Shown piece after piece: positions 16,310-24,169 of a stretch of 64,000 bases of DNA. Source of the stretch: Niastella yeongjuensis. Its GTDB lineage: Bacteria; Bacteroidota; Bacteroidia; Chitinophagales; Chitinophagaceae. The notes under the pieces are model-generated. The model did not search any database, was not told where the DNA came from, and saw only the letters and a program-made list of their open reading frames with translations. The position numbers and the translations under genes were made by a program. Positions within the stretch are counted from its first letter, which is position 1, and every line of letters starts with the position of its first letter. The stretch lies in contig NZ_FOCZ01000002.1 of NCBI RefSeq assembly GCF_900110245.1, forward strand, positions 806,001-870,000, given 5' to 3'.

Positions 16310-18256
16310 TTACTTCGGAGCAATCACCAATTCAATAGCATCATTTGTTTTCGGCGCTGTAACCGTAAAGTTGATCCGATAAATATTATCCCCCCATTTT
16401 TCTTCCACACCTTTGTCTTCCATAGTTGTTAACGGCAGTTTTTCAACAGTGGGCTGCATTTGTTTGGCATTGTAGTGAATTACAATATCAGTAGGGCTGC
16501 CTGTTTTAGGTGTGCAGTGAATAACCAGTTCGCCTGGTTTGGTAACCTCGGCAGGGTAACAGGTCATCAGGTGTTCGGTAATACCATTGGTGTTGTTCAG
16601 TTTGAATATGTCTTTCACCACTACATTCTTACCCCGGTTCAAACGAATGGAACGCTGCCAGTTCGATGTGGCTGCCTGTTCAGGATAGGCATGCGAGATC
16701 TCCAACGACAATTCCGCAAACGACTTCCCTTTATTATAAGCAACGTTCTCTGCTTTGTATTGGGCGCCGGGTAATTGATTGGCGCCATTGATGGTGGGCG
16801 TGTTATGGTAATCGGAACAATTGTACCAGATATCATAGCGTTTGTCACTAAACGTTTTACGGGTGTAGGTACCACGGCCAACATCGATCAGCACGGGGCC
16901 GCCATTGTAATAAACAATATAATTCCCTACATCGTTGTGGTTATGGCTTTCGTCGTTATGTCCGCCCTGGGCAGCAACAAACAACCCATCGGTACTGCCG
17001 TTTTTATCACGCGCTATCATTACCTGTATGCCGGGGAACCAAACATCCGCCGGCAGAGGCAGGCTTTTGGCCGATTGCTGAAATTCATTTTGCAGGAACA
17101 GTTCAAACAGATTTCTGAAATAATGGAACCGGCCAATATGGCCATCATCGGGTTGGCGGTAGTAGGCGCCAAACTGCATCATGCTGGTATCATGTATATC
17201 TTTTCCAAAGCGGTAGATCATACTGGCCGCCATCCCGGGTTGTGGGTCGGCATCGGCGAAATCGAGCCAGTACTTTTCGCTGATCTGTGCCCGGTAAATG
17301 AAACGGGCCATGTTCTTTATCTTTTCATTTTCGAATACAAAGTTGAAGGCGTTGTTGGTGGCCATGTTCAGCATGGCAATATTGTCATATAAAGAAGCGG
17401 CGGCTGCGCCCCAATAGCCAGGGCCTTCATCACAACCCCCATCCTGCGGATAGGGATTTACAAACGCATCCAGCACGGTGAGCAGTTTGCCAACCATGGC
17501 CGTGCGTTTGGCAGCGTCTTTTTCCAGCAGCAGGGCGGCATTTAACCAGTTGGAACAGATCCAGGGGTTCCAGTTATTTGGCGGGCGCCCATTGGCTGAG
17601 GCGGCCATCCAGCCATGTGGTTTGTTCATCAGTGGTTGAAAGATGCGGTTATTGGTTTCGTAATAAATGCGCTTTCTTACCTGTGGCGAAACTGCATCCA
17701 GTTTGTCGCCCACAAAGTAATCGGCCCAGGCCAGGTAGGTAGCTGTTTCAGCGCTGAACAGGTCAACAAAAGGTTGCGATACGTCCATCAATCCGGCATT
17801 GTCTTTATTGCGGGGCAGGTGAGCCGATGCCCCCCACCAGGATTCTTCACAAATACTCCAGATGCCATTGATAATGGGATCTATAAAACGGCCTTTGTTT
17901 TCAAATACCTCCGCCAGTACCAGCGTGCCCAGTACGGCCCGCTTTTCAAAACTGATGCGTTCGTAGGCACTTCGTTCGCCGGTACGCTCGATGAGCAGGG
18001 AAGTAGTGGCCGGAATGGATGGCCATTGATAAGTAAGATAGGCATTGGCCTGTTTTATAAAGGCCAGCATGGTGGCGTCATCGACCCTGGCCCAACCGGC
18101 GCGGTCGGTAATACGGGGAAAGGGAGTCCATTTAGACTGGGAGATCAGTAATTCCTGTAATTGTTGGGTCGAATATTTTGCGCTCAACAGGTTTTGTTGG
18201 GCGGTGCTGTGCAGGAAGCAGCTGATAATGGTCAGTAATAGCATCGTTTTTTTCAT
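16310..18256 (-). CDS. Heparinase II/III-family polysaccharide lyase
   Basis: A 648-residue secreted protein (signal peptide MKKTMLLLTIISCFLHSTAQ). The N-terminal two-thirds is an incomplete alpha/alpha toroid (NWNPWICSNWLNAALLLEKD, PYPQDGGCDEGPGYWG). The C-terminal part is a beta-sandwich with the family signature GGHNDESHNHNDVGNYIVY ... LIDVGRGTYT. In heparinase II-type enzymes the toroid contributes the catalytic His/Tyr and the SHNHND region binds zinc. The reaction is beta-elimination of uronate-containing polysaccharide, releasing 4,5-unsaturated uronates; exact substrate (heparin, alginate-like or other) is not readable. It is divergent from the LacI regulator and shares its operator-rich intergenic region, which links it to the susCD operon. 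Confidence 0.85.
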   Translation of the reverse strand: MKKTMLLLTIISCFLHSTAQQNLLSAKYSTQQLQELLISQSKWTPFPRITDRAGWARVDDATMLAFIKQANAYLTYQWPSIPATTSLLIERTGERSAYERISFEKRAVLGTLVLAEVFENKGRFIDPIINGIWSICEESWWGASAHLPRNKDNAGLMDVSQPFVDLFSAETATYLAWADYFVGDKLDAVSPQVRKRIYYETNNRIFQPLMNKPHGWMAASANGRPPNNWNPWICSNWLNAALLLEKDAAKRTAMVGKLLTVLDAFVNPYPQDGGCDEGPGYWGAAAASLYDNIAMLNMATNNAFNFVFENEKIKNMARFIYRAQISEKYWLDFADADPQPGMAASMIYRFGKDIHDTSMMQFGAYYRQPDDGHIGRFHYFRNLFELFLQNEFQQSAKSLPLPADVWFPGIQVMIARDKNGSTDGLFVAAQGGHNDESHNHNDVGNYIVYYNGGPVLIDVGRGTYTRKTFSDKRYDIWYNCSDYHNTPTINGANQLPGAQYKAENVAYNKGKSFAELSLEISHAYPEQAATSNWQRSIRLNRGKNVVVKDIFKLNNTNGITEHLMTCYPAEVTKPGELVIHCTPKTGSPTDIVIHYNAKQMQPTVEKLPLTTMEDKGVEEKWGDNIYRINFTVTAPKTNDAIELVIAPK

Positions 18257-18354
18257 ATAGCAGTGGTGTTTCGTGATGGTACCTTGATAAATTTAACCCT
18301 TTAAGATGATGCATCACACAAAAACAGTTGCGCCTGCCGTATCCTTATTTACGA

Positions 18355-18455
18355 AAACGTTTCAGTAAATAAATCATCCGGATCTGAAAACGATTCCATC
18401 AATTTTTACCAAGTTTGACGGGCTTATGCCAATGATATTTCCGTAAACGATTGCA
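18355..18455 (+). promoter_or_regulatory. Operator/promoter region shared by lacI-type gene and divergent lyase
   Basis: 18355-18417 matches the susC promoter block 8211-8273 (53 of 63 identical). Sites GAAAACGTTTCAG (18353-18365) and TGAAAACGATTCCA (18385-18398) again have CG steps 33 bp apart and are followed by TACCAAGTTTG (18407-18417). A third, half-matching site GTAAACGATTGCAG (18443-18456) lies immediately before the regulator's ATG at 18460, as expected for autoregulation. Confidence 0.75.
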
Positions 18456-18459
18456 GTCA

Positions 18460-19494
18460 ATGAAGACCCCGAAACAGACCAAGAAAAATTCTATCCAGGA
18501 ATTAGCCAAAGCGCTGCGCCTGTCGCCGGCAACCATTTCCCGGGTATTGAACAACCACCCGCATGTACATACTACCACCCGTAACCGGGTAATGGCCTTT
18601 GTTGAAAAAACAGGGTATACCCGTAACATAATGGCCTCGGGCCTGCGAACCAACAGAACCAATGCCGTAGGGTTGATAGTGCCCCGCTTTTCCATGTTTA
18701 TGCATACCGAGGTGATCACTACCATTCAGAGTGGATTACATGCCCATGGGTATAATCTTATTATTTGCCAGTCGAACGATTCCCTGGACATGGAGAAAGA
18801 CCTTGCACGTACCTTGTATGCCTCCCGGGTTGATGCGGTCATTGCAGCCTGTACCTTATCAACGGCCGACTTCAGCCATTTTGATATTTTAACGGAAAAC
18901 GATATTCCGGTACTGTTTTATGATCGGGTGCCGGTACAGCCCTATAATGCCTGTATTGTAAAAGGCGATGATTTCCGCGGTGGTTTTATAGCAGCGTCGC
19001 ACCTGATACAATTGGGTTGTAAACGCATCTCGTATCTCTCGGGGTCGCTTACCTGTAATATTTATATAGACAGGTACGCCGGTTTTGAAAAAGCCATGAT
19101 GCAACATAAGATGGCTATTCGAAAAGACTGGGTGTTTTATCAGGAGTTAACGGCCGATAATGCCCGCAAAGCCATGTACCGATTGTTTGCTAAGGCGCCC
19201 TTTCCCGATGCCATCATGGCTGCGAATGACGTAACCGCCATTGCAGTACTCGAATATGCCAAGGAGGTAGGTATAAAAATTCCTGAAGACTTACGCATCG
19301 TAGGCTATTCCAATGATCCCCGGTCGGCCATCATAACACCCTCCATTACCACCATAGAACAATTTCCTGCGAATATCGGTCAGGTAATAGTAACGGAAGT
19401 GCTAAAACGCCTGAAGGGTGATGTGGGTAGTGAAGTATTATACCCCGAACCAATTATAGTACCGGTGGAGTTGATCAGGCGGATGAGTACGTAA
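18460..19494 (+). CDS. LacI-family transcriptional regulator of the SusCD/lyase locus
   Basis: A 344-residue LacI/GalR protein. The N-terminal helix-turn-helix is SIQELAKALRLSPATISRVLN with the hinge helix around NIMASGLRTNRTNAVGLI. A periplasmic-binding-protein-like effector domain follows (GLIVPRFSMFMHTEVI ... PDAIMAANDVTAIAVLEYA ... DLRIVGYSNDPRSA). The frame is open to a TTG at 18451, but the ATG at 18460 is preferred. Position next to the lyase and the operator copies upstream of both susC and its own gene argue that it represses the whole locus and itself, with an oligosaccharide or monosaccharide inducer (inference). Confidence 0.9.
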   Translation: MKTPKQTKKNSIQELAKALRLSPATISRVLNNHPHVHTTTRNRVMAFVEKTGYTRNIMASGLRTNRTNAVGLIVPRFSMFMHTEVITTIQSGLHAHGYNLIICQSNDSLDMEKDLARTLYASRVDAVIAACTLSTADFSHFDILTENDIPVLFYDRVPVQPYNACIVKGDDFRGGFIAASHLIQLGCKRISYLSGSLTCNIYIDRYAGFEKAMMQHKMAIRKDWVFYQELTADNARKAMYRLFAKAPFPDAIMAANDVTAIAVLEYAKEVGIKIPEDLRIVGYSNDPRSAIITPSITTIEQFPANIGQVIVTEVLKRLKGDVGSEVLYPEPIIVPVELIRRMST

Positions 19495-19591
19495 GCCGGC
19501 AGATCGTGAATAAGTTGATGCTGGATTTCTTTCCTGGTTAATATAGAAGAGAGTAATTTTACCGGATAATATTAACCAAAAACCTTTTTTT

Positions 19592-20752
19592 ATGAAAATG
19601 CGCTTACTAAGCACAGTGGGCTTGTCTGCCCTTTTGCTAACGGGTATTCTCTTCACTCTCCACAGTTGTAACAAGAATCCTCAAACGATCGAAAAACACG
19701 AAGATGACAATGCAGCCCTCAAGGCCGAATTCGAAAAAAAGGGCCATGAGTTCACTGTGCGTGTGAATCAGAAATTGGAAACTTTTTATTCAAATGAGTC
19801 AGGTCAACGCCTCTCAACAGAGGTGTTGAGGCAGCGGTCGGCCCGCGCCTCAGGCAGGACCACCAGCATTATCTCTGCCTGTGACTTCATGAATGAACCG
19901 GTGGCCACTTTCAACACTTATGGCGTCTCCGTCAACTGCGCCCAGAACTTTGTGCTCACCTGGAATTACACCATCTCTACAAACAACAATCTCGTTTCCG
20001 TGAACACTGCTACCGGCGTAAAAACGAAGGGTACGGTAAAGATTACTAACAGCAGTGGTACTACCCTCTACTCTGCGAGTAAGGATGCTTACAGTATAAT
20101 TGACATTGGTGCGGATGTCAGCAACCCCGGCTATGAACTTTATTCCGTCACCTTTACATCTGATCCCATCGATATTTTCAATTTTGGCGGCAGTAATACA
20201 ATAAAATTGGGCGGAACGGTGGTTACGGATTGTGACGATGTTGAATCGATTCTTATCGCGGTTCAAAGCTTTAATCTGAATGGAATTAACAGCGTTTATA
20301 ATAACCCGCTCCTTCGTATAGACGCAGCCTGGGTTACGCAGGTCAATCCCATACGCATATTTGGTGAAGACCCTGCCGGGTTCTGTCTTCCCTATGTTTA
20401 TCCTTCTATGCAACAAGTGCAGTATTCCATTGATGGTGGTGTTACCTGGATCGGTGAGAGTGCCAATTCCACCTTACGCTATTGGCAGTCTCCTCCTGTG
20501 AGTTGGACAACACCGGTTAAGAATTTTATCAACGCTCATTTAGGCTTTGTTGATCCGGTTGGCGCTCTCCTGTTGCAGATCGATCTGCCGGCAGGCTCGT
20601 ACAACGTGCTTATCAGGTATCGGAATATTGTTTACAACGGTACCCTGGCAAGCTATGGAAATATCTGGCCGCTGCCTGTCCTGTCCGGTACGGGCGCTAA
20701 TTGCCAGGCTGGTCCCTGGTCAGAAATTTTGTCCTATCCGGTTACCTATTGA
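19592..20752 (+). CDS. Hypothetical lipoprotein
   Basis: A 386-residue lipoprotein (signal MKMRLLSTVGLSALLLTGIL, lipobox TLHSCNKN). A charged helical stretch (about residues 33-70) is followed by a beta-rich body with two-cysteine elements (ISACDFM, VNCAQNFVLTWNY) and a Trp-rich C-terminus. I do not recognise a named family. The C-terminal half (VQYSIDGGVTWIGE ... GSYNVLIRYRN) resembles secreted Ig-like or binding domains. The gene stands alone with its own terminator at 20771-20799, convergent with the second LacI gene. Confidence 0.75.
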   Translation: MKMRLLSTVGLSALLLTGILFTLHSCNKNPQTIEKHEDDNAALKAEFEKKGHEFTVRVNQKLETFYSNESGQRLSTEVLRQRSARASGRTTSIISACDFMNEPVATFNTYGVSVNCAQNFVLTWNYTISTNNNLVSVNTATGVKTKGTVKITNSSGTTLYSASKDAYSIIDIGADVSNPGYELYSVTFTSDPIDIFNFGGSNTIKLGGTVVTDCDDVESILIAVQSFNLNGINSVYNNPLLRIDAAWVTQVNPIRIFGEDPAGFCLPYVYPSMQQVQYSIDGGVTWIGESANSTLRYWQSPPVSWTTPVKNFINAHLGFVDPVGALLLQIDLPAGSYNVLIRYRNIVYNGTLASYGNIWPLPVLSGTGANCQAGPWSEILSYPVTY

Positions 20753-20770
20753 TAAACTTAAAGAAACAAG

Positions 20771-20799
20771 CGGGCGCCATTCAACGGGCGCCCGTTTTT
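20771..20799 (+). terminator. Rho-independent terminator
   Basis: Stem CGGGCGCC (20771-20778), an 8-base loop, GGCGCCCG (20787-20794), then TTTTT. It is placed just after the lipoprotein stop and oriented for the plus strand. Confidence 0.85.
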
Positions 20800-20823
20800 A
20801 TTACGTAAATACTGACATTTACT

Positions 20824-20851
20824 GCCACGAACCTGAAACGTGCAACCTGTA
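20824..20851 (+). repeat. Module-c heptads
   Basis: GAACCTG, AAACGTG, CAACCTG, TAACTGC: four heptads of the c type, alone, between the convergent lipoprotein and LacI genes. Confidence 0.55.
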
Positions 20852-20862
20852 ACTGCAATAGA

Positions 20863-21873
20863 TCACCTCATGGTCGACTTCCTTGTAATCAACTTCGACT
20901 GTATAACAATACTCTCATCGGGCAATTGAAAATTTTTCTTCTCCAGTTTTTTTAACAGCATGGCAGCTGCTTCGCGGCCTATTTCAAAGGCGGGCTGGGT
21001 AATGGTAGAAAGCGAAGGGTTTAACAATGATGCGGTTTGCAGGTTGCTGAAGCTGATTACCTTTACATCTTCGGGAATGTTCAAGCCCAGTGACTCGCAC
21101 AACTCATAACTGGCAATCGCATAGCGCTCAACGGCAGCAAAAATACCATCGGGTTTTTGTTGTTGTAGCAGTTCCTTAATAAGCGTGGCGTCCTGCTCCT
21201 CATTATTGGTGCATTCAATAAGCAGCGATTCATCGGGCGTAAAGCCATTATCCTGCAGTGCCTGTATATATCCTTTCGCCCTTTTATTGCCAATAGACAG
21301 GCTTTGGGAAATGGCCAGGTGGGCAATGCGTTTGCAGCCCTGGTCAATTAAATGACTGGTGGCCAGGTAACCGCTTTGGTAATCGTCGGTGGTCACTTTT
21401 ACCGTGTTGAAGTTTTCACAAACACGATCGAAGAAAACAATGGGCAGGCCTTTATTCTGTAAGTCATGCAAATGCGTATAATCAGTAGTAGTGCTGGAAA
21501 CTGAAATAAGTACGCCATCGGCCCGGCCGCTGGTTAACAGCCGGGTAAAAGCGAGTTCCCGGTTATAATCTTCATGCGATAAATAAATGATCACATGATA
21601 GCCTTTCTCCTGGGCTACCGATTCAATACCATTAATGGCGAGGGTAAAGTAATTATTGGCGATCTCCGGTATAATGACGGCAATTGTCTTACTATTTTGT
21701 TTTCGTAAAAAACTGGCATGTGGGTTAGGCTGATAGTTCAGCTCTTTGGCCAGCGCCATCACCCTGTCCTTGGTTTCCTGGCTGATGTCGTAACTATCAC
21801 GCAATGCCTTCGATACGGTAGCAATTGATAAATTTAAAAGCTGGGCCAGCTTTTTTATGTTCACTGATTCCAT
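20863..21873 (-). CDS. LacI-family transcriptional regulator
   Basis: A 336-residue LacI/GalR regulator. HTH: NIKKLAQLLNLSIATVSKAL; hinge: NPHASFLRKQNSKTIAVIIP; effector-binding domain continuing to LSTITQPAFEIGREAAAMLL. This is closer to the common Bacteroidota CcpA-like subgroup than the regulator at 18460. No structural gene is adjacent on its strand, and upstream lies a 760-bp repeat-rich spacer shared with the divergent FadR-type gene, so its target cannot be inferred from position. A LacI-like imperfect palindrome CTAACGTTTTAG occurs at 22069-22080 and could be its site. Confidence 0.88.
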   Translation of the reverse strand: MESVNIKKLAQLLNLSIATVSKALRDSYDISQETKDRVMALAKELNYQPNPHASFLRKQNSKTIAVIIPEIANNYFTLAINGIESVAQEKGYHVIIYLSHEDYNRELAFTRLLTSGRADGVLISVSSTTTDYTHLHDLQNKGLPIVFFDRVCENFNTVKVTTDDYQSGYLATSHLIDQGCKRIAHLAISQSLSIGNKRAKGYIQALQDNGFTPDESLLIECTNNEEQDATLIKELLQQQKPDGIFAAVERYAIASYELCESLGLNIPEDVKVISFSNLQTASLLNPSLSTITQPAFEIGREAAAMLLKKLEKKNFQLPDESIVIQSKLITRKSTMR

Positions 21874-22141
21874 GAATGTTCCAACGCTTTGCTTTCATGC
21901 ATAAATTAGCTAATATTCGTTGAATGGGTGCGATAATTCTTATTATCATTTTACAGGAATTAGGCGCATGAAACCATCCTCGGTTTCTATATCGATTTAG
22001 TGTCTTTTTAATACCATAAAACAACTGGTTTCGGTGTTTCCCTCATTCAAGACTTGCTAAAATATTCTCTAACGTTTTAGCCCTAAAATCGAGAAATTGG
22101 TGCACAAGGATTTTTGGACGTGACACTGACCGGATTTCACT

Positions 22142-22196
22142 GGACCTAACAAGGACCTGACAGGGACTTAACAGGGACCAACCAGGGGCCTGAAAG
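22142..22196 (+). repeat. 11-bp degenerate tandem repeat, five units
   Basis: GGACCTAACAA, GGACCTGACAG, GGACTTAACAG, GGACCAACCAG and GGGCCTGAAAG follow one another with exact 11-bp phase. They lie in the 760-bp spacer 21874-22634 between two divergent regulator genes. Confidence 0.8.
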
Positions 22197-22278
22197 GGAT
22201 TTTGCCCTTGTTAGGTGCGGGTTAAATCTCAGGTAGACCCTGCCTTAATTGGCTAAAAAGGCGCACTTGTAGTATTGA

Positions 22279-22436
22279 AATAGTAGCCTAATGGTAGTAT
22301 AATGGCCTGGGTATCGCCTGGGTATTGCCTGGGTATACTCCGGGATAGTACTACGGCTAAGGCCATCTCGAGGCAATACTCAGGCCATTCCTTCACAATT
22401 TCCAGGCAACCTGCCCACAACTGTCCTGCTATTCCC
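22279..22436 (+). repeat. 11-bp degenerate tandem repeat with inverted second half
   Basis: Units AATAGTAGCCT, AATGGTAGTAT, AATGGCCTGGG, TATCGCCTGGG, TATTGCCTGGG, TATACTCCGGG (22279-22344) keep an 11-bp register. The register continues through AGGCCATCTCG, AGGCAATACTC, AGGCCATTCCT, TCACAATTTCC, AGGCAACCTGC (22360-22414). The second half is largely the reverse complement of the first: 22301-22314 pairs with 22376-22389 at 13 of 14 positions. A large cruciform or RNA hairpin is possible. Confidence 0.75.
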
Positions 22437-22468
22437 TTAATTCGGTGGGTTCGCTTATCTGGGCGAAA

Positions 22469-22594
22469 ATGACCCCGGCCGGCGGCAGCGGCGCTACAAA
22501 AAATATATTGATCAAAATTAATGCGATCAACGTAGTAGGCTCCCCTAACCAGGGCACCTCTACATTGACCTTTGATATTATGAAAGAACAATAA
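22469..22594 (+). pseudogene. Possible C-terminal remnant of a secreted protein (41 codons)
   Basis: A short frame from ATG 22469 to TAA 22594 reads MTPAGGSGATKNILIKI ... TSTLTFDIMKEQ. Its beta-strand-like pattern and codon use resemble local genes. The same frame is open upstream as NSVGSLIWAK before it dissolves into the 11-bp repeats. It ends 40 bp before the FadR-type gene. It may be the tail of a lost secreted protein, a small gene, or chance. Confidence 0.3.
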
Positions 22595-22613
22595 AAAATC
22601 AGTAACCTTACAC

Positions 22614-22629
22614 CTGTAATAAAATACAG
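22614..22629. promoter_or_regulatory. Imperfect palindrome before the FadR-type gene
   Basis: CTGTAATAAAATACAG has 5-bp inverted arms (CTGTA/TACAG) and ends 5 bp before the ATG at 22635. This is a typical place for an autoregulatory operator of a GntR-family repressor. Confidence 0.35.
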
Positions 22630-22634
22630 TTATC

Positions 22635-23348
22635 ATGGACACTGCAGATATTATACAAAGCATAAAAAGCATCGAAGTAGAAAGCCCCACCAACAAGATC
22701 ATTCAGCAGTTGAAACAATTGATCGTTTCCGGTCAGTTAAAACCGGGCGACCGGTTACCAGCCGAGCGCGTACTGGCAGAAAAACTGGGTGTGGGTAGAA
22801 GTTATGTGCGCGAGGCCATTCGAAAGCTGGAGTTTTTCGGCTTGCTGAAAACCTCGCCCCAAAGCGGCACCTATGTATCGGGCTATAGCATAAAAATGAT
22901 CGAAGGGGTATTGACAGATATCATCAACTTCAATAAAGACGATTTTTCCGCTTTAATAGAAGCCCGGTATTACATGGAGATCAATGCCGCCCGGCTGGCA
23001 GCTATGCGTCGTACCGAAGAAGACCTGGTTTTATTACGAAGCGCCGTAGAAGATTATGACAATAAAGTAAACAGCCACCAGGACGCTATTCAGGAAGACA
23101 TGTTCATTCACCTGCGTATTGCCAATGCCACCAGGAACTCGGTATTTGAAAGCATGCTGTTGATGTTATTGCCTGATATTATCCGCAACATCATAGAAAA
23201 AAAGATCTGTGGCGATAACCGCGGTTTAAAGGCCGTGGCCGAACACCATGAAATTCTGCAGGCCATTGCTGATCAGGATGCGGATGCGGCGGCGGCGGCA
23301 ATGGCGGCGCATCTGGATGATATATTTCGGATTAGCAGGGAGAGGTGA
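22635..23348 (+). CDS. FadR-subfamily GntR transcriptional regulator
   Basis: A 237-residue protein. The N-terminal winged helix (KIIQQLKQLIVSGQLKPGDR ... LAEKLGVGRSYVREAIRKLE ... GTYVSG) is followed by an FCD all-helical effector domain (ARYYMEINAARLAAMRRTEE ... DMFIHLRIANATRNSVFE ... EHHEILQAIADQDADAAAAA), which usually binds carboxylate ligands through metal-coordinating His/Asp residues. FadR-type regulators near KdgF-like cupins commonly control uronate (pectin or alginate oligomer) catabolism. The KdgF-like gene begins 156 bp downstream on the same strand. The last quarter codes an Ala-rich stretch (DADAAAAAMAAH) from GC-rich triplets. Confidence 0.9.
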   Translation: MDTADIIQSIKSIEVESPTNKIIQQLKQLIVSGQLKPGDRLPAERVLAEKLGVGRSYVREAIRKLEFFGLLKTSPQSGTYVSGYSIKMIEGVLTDIINFNKDDFSALIEARYYMEINAARLAAMRRTEEDLVLLRSAVEDYDNKVNSHQDAIQEDMFIHLRIANATRNSVFESMLLMLLPDIIRNIIEKKICGDNRGLKAVAEHHEILQAIADQDADAAAAAMAAHLDDIFRISRER

Positions 23349-23504
23349 AGTTGATGTAGTTGACACGTTAACCAGGGGATACCGTTTTATTGAAAAAAGG
23401 TACCTGGAAAAGCGTGGCGCTGAAAATAGAAACAATAAGAAAACCTATACGGTTTCCATGCAATACAACAACAAACAATCATTTATTACAATAAAATAGG
23501 CCTT

Positions 23505-23843
23505 ATGATCCAAAGCAATGAATTTCAGTTTGAGCAAGACATCCCCTGGGAAGATGTAGGCAATGGCATTACCCGACAGATCTTCGGCTATGACGATAAG
23601 GTGATGCTGGTTAAGGCAAAATTTGTAACAGGCGGCGTGGGCACTATGCATCAGCATCCGCACTCACAGGTAACCTATGTAGACAGTGGTGTTTTTGAAA
23701 TGACCATCGGTGATCAAAAAAAGATTATTCGAAAAGGCGATGGTTATTATGTGCCACCAAATGTGTTACATGGCTGCGTGTGTCTGGAAGCGGGGATGCT
23801 GATAGATTCGTTCTCGCCCCACCGGGAAGATTTTTTGAAGTAA
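23505..23843 (+). CDS. kdgF: KdgF-like cupin (unsaturated uronate to 5-keto-4-deoxyuronate)
   Basis: A 112-residue single-domain cupin. It opens with IPWEDVGNGITRQI. It then has the metal-binding motif MHQHPHSQVTYVDSGVFE (His49, His51, Gln55) and YYVPPNVLHGCVCLEAG with the fourth His near residue 88, finishing in SFSPHREDFL. This is the KdgF pattern. KdgF opens and linearises the 4,5-unsaturated uronates produced by polysaccharide lyases, feeding the DKI/DEH route to KDG. It fits functionally with the two lyase-family genes in the window and the FadR-type regulator upstream. A cytosolic location is expected since there is no signal peptide. Confidence 0.87.
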   Translation: MIQSNEFQFEQDIPWEDVGNGITRQIFGYDDKVMLVKAKFVTGGVGTMHQHPHSQVTYVDSGVFEMTIGDQKKIIRKGDGYYVPPNVLHGCVCLEAGMLIDSFSPHREDFLK

Positions 23844-23882
23844 CGGACCAATAGTATTAGAACGATACTTAAACCACTTTAA

Positions 23883-24097
23883 ATGAAAAATACTGCATTG
23901 ATTTTTGCGGGCTTAATTGCCTGCCTGACTCCGTGCGCCCAGGACCCGGCCAGAAAAGTGACCTCACCAGCCGGTTATATCGCCGGGAAGGAAATGCCGT
24001 TGAAGTGGCAGACCTGGTAGTTTACCTGGCCGGTACTGAAAGCAGCTTTATCACCGGTACCAATATCGATATCAAAAGCGGTACCTATTTTTCATAA
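23883..24097 (+). pseudogene. Fused gene remnants: secreted-protein start plus SDR dehydrogenase tail
   Basis: ATG 23883 opens a signal-peptide-like sequence (MKNTALIFAGLIACLTPCAQ) that stops at TAG 24018-24020 after 45 codons. In another frame, 23984-24097 reads REGNAVEVADLVVYLAGTES then SFITGTNIDIKSG. This is the characteristic C-terminal end of a short-chain dehydrogenase/reductase, with the final substrate-loop FITG. Neither piece is complete. The simplest reading is a deletion that joined the 5' end of a secreted-protein gene to the 3' end of an SDR gene. An SDR here would suit a DEH reductase or KduD role next to kdgF (inference). Confidence 0.6.
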
Positions 24098-24113
24098 TGG
24101 TGTTTAAAAAAGG

Positions 24114-24156
24114 AAAGGCCGCCTCCCTGTTTTACAAACATGGAAGGCGGCCCTTT
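24114..24156. terminator. Bidirectional terminator hairpin
   Basis: AAAGGCCGCCTCCCTG (24114-24129) pairs with CATGGAAGGCGGCCCTTT (24139-24156). Flanking A and T runs suit termination of the kdgF strand and of the convergent lipoprotein gene. Confidence 0.8.
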
Positions 24157-24169
24157 CTATTACAGGTAA

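Noticed and set aside
22253-22702. 149-codon minus-strand frame across the repeat spacer
   Set aside because: It overlaps the start of the FadR-type gene, runs through the 11-bp arrays and shows no domain or signal pattern.
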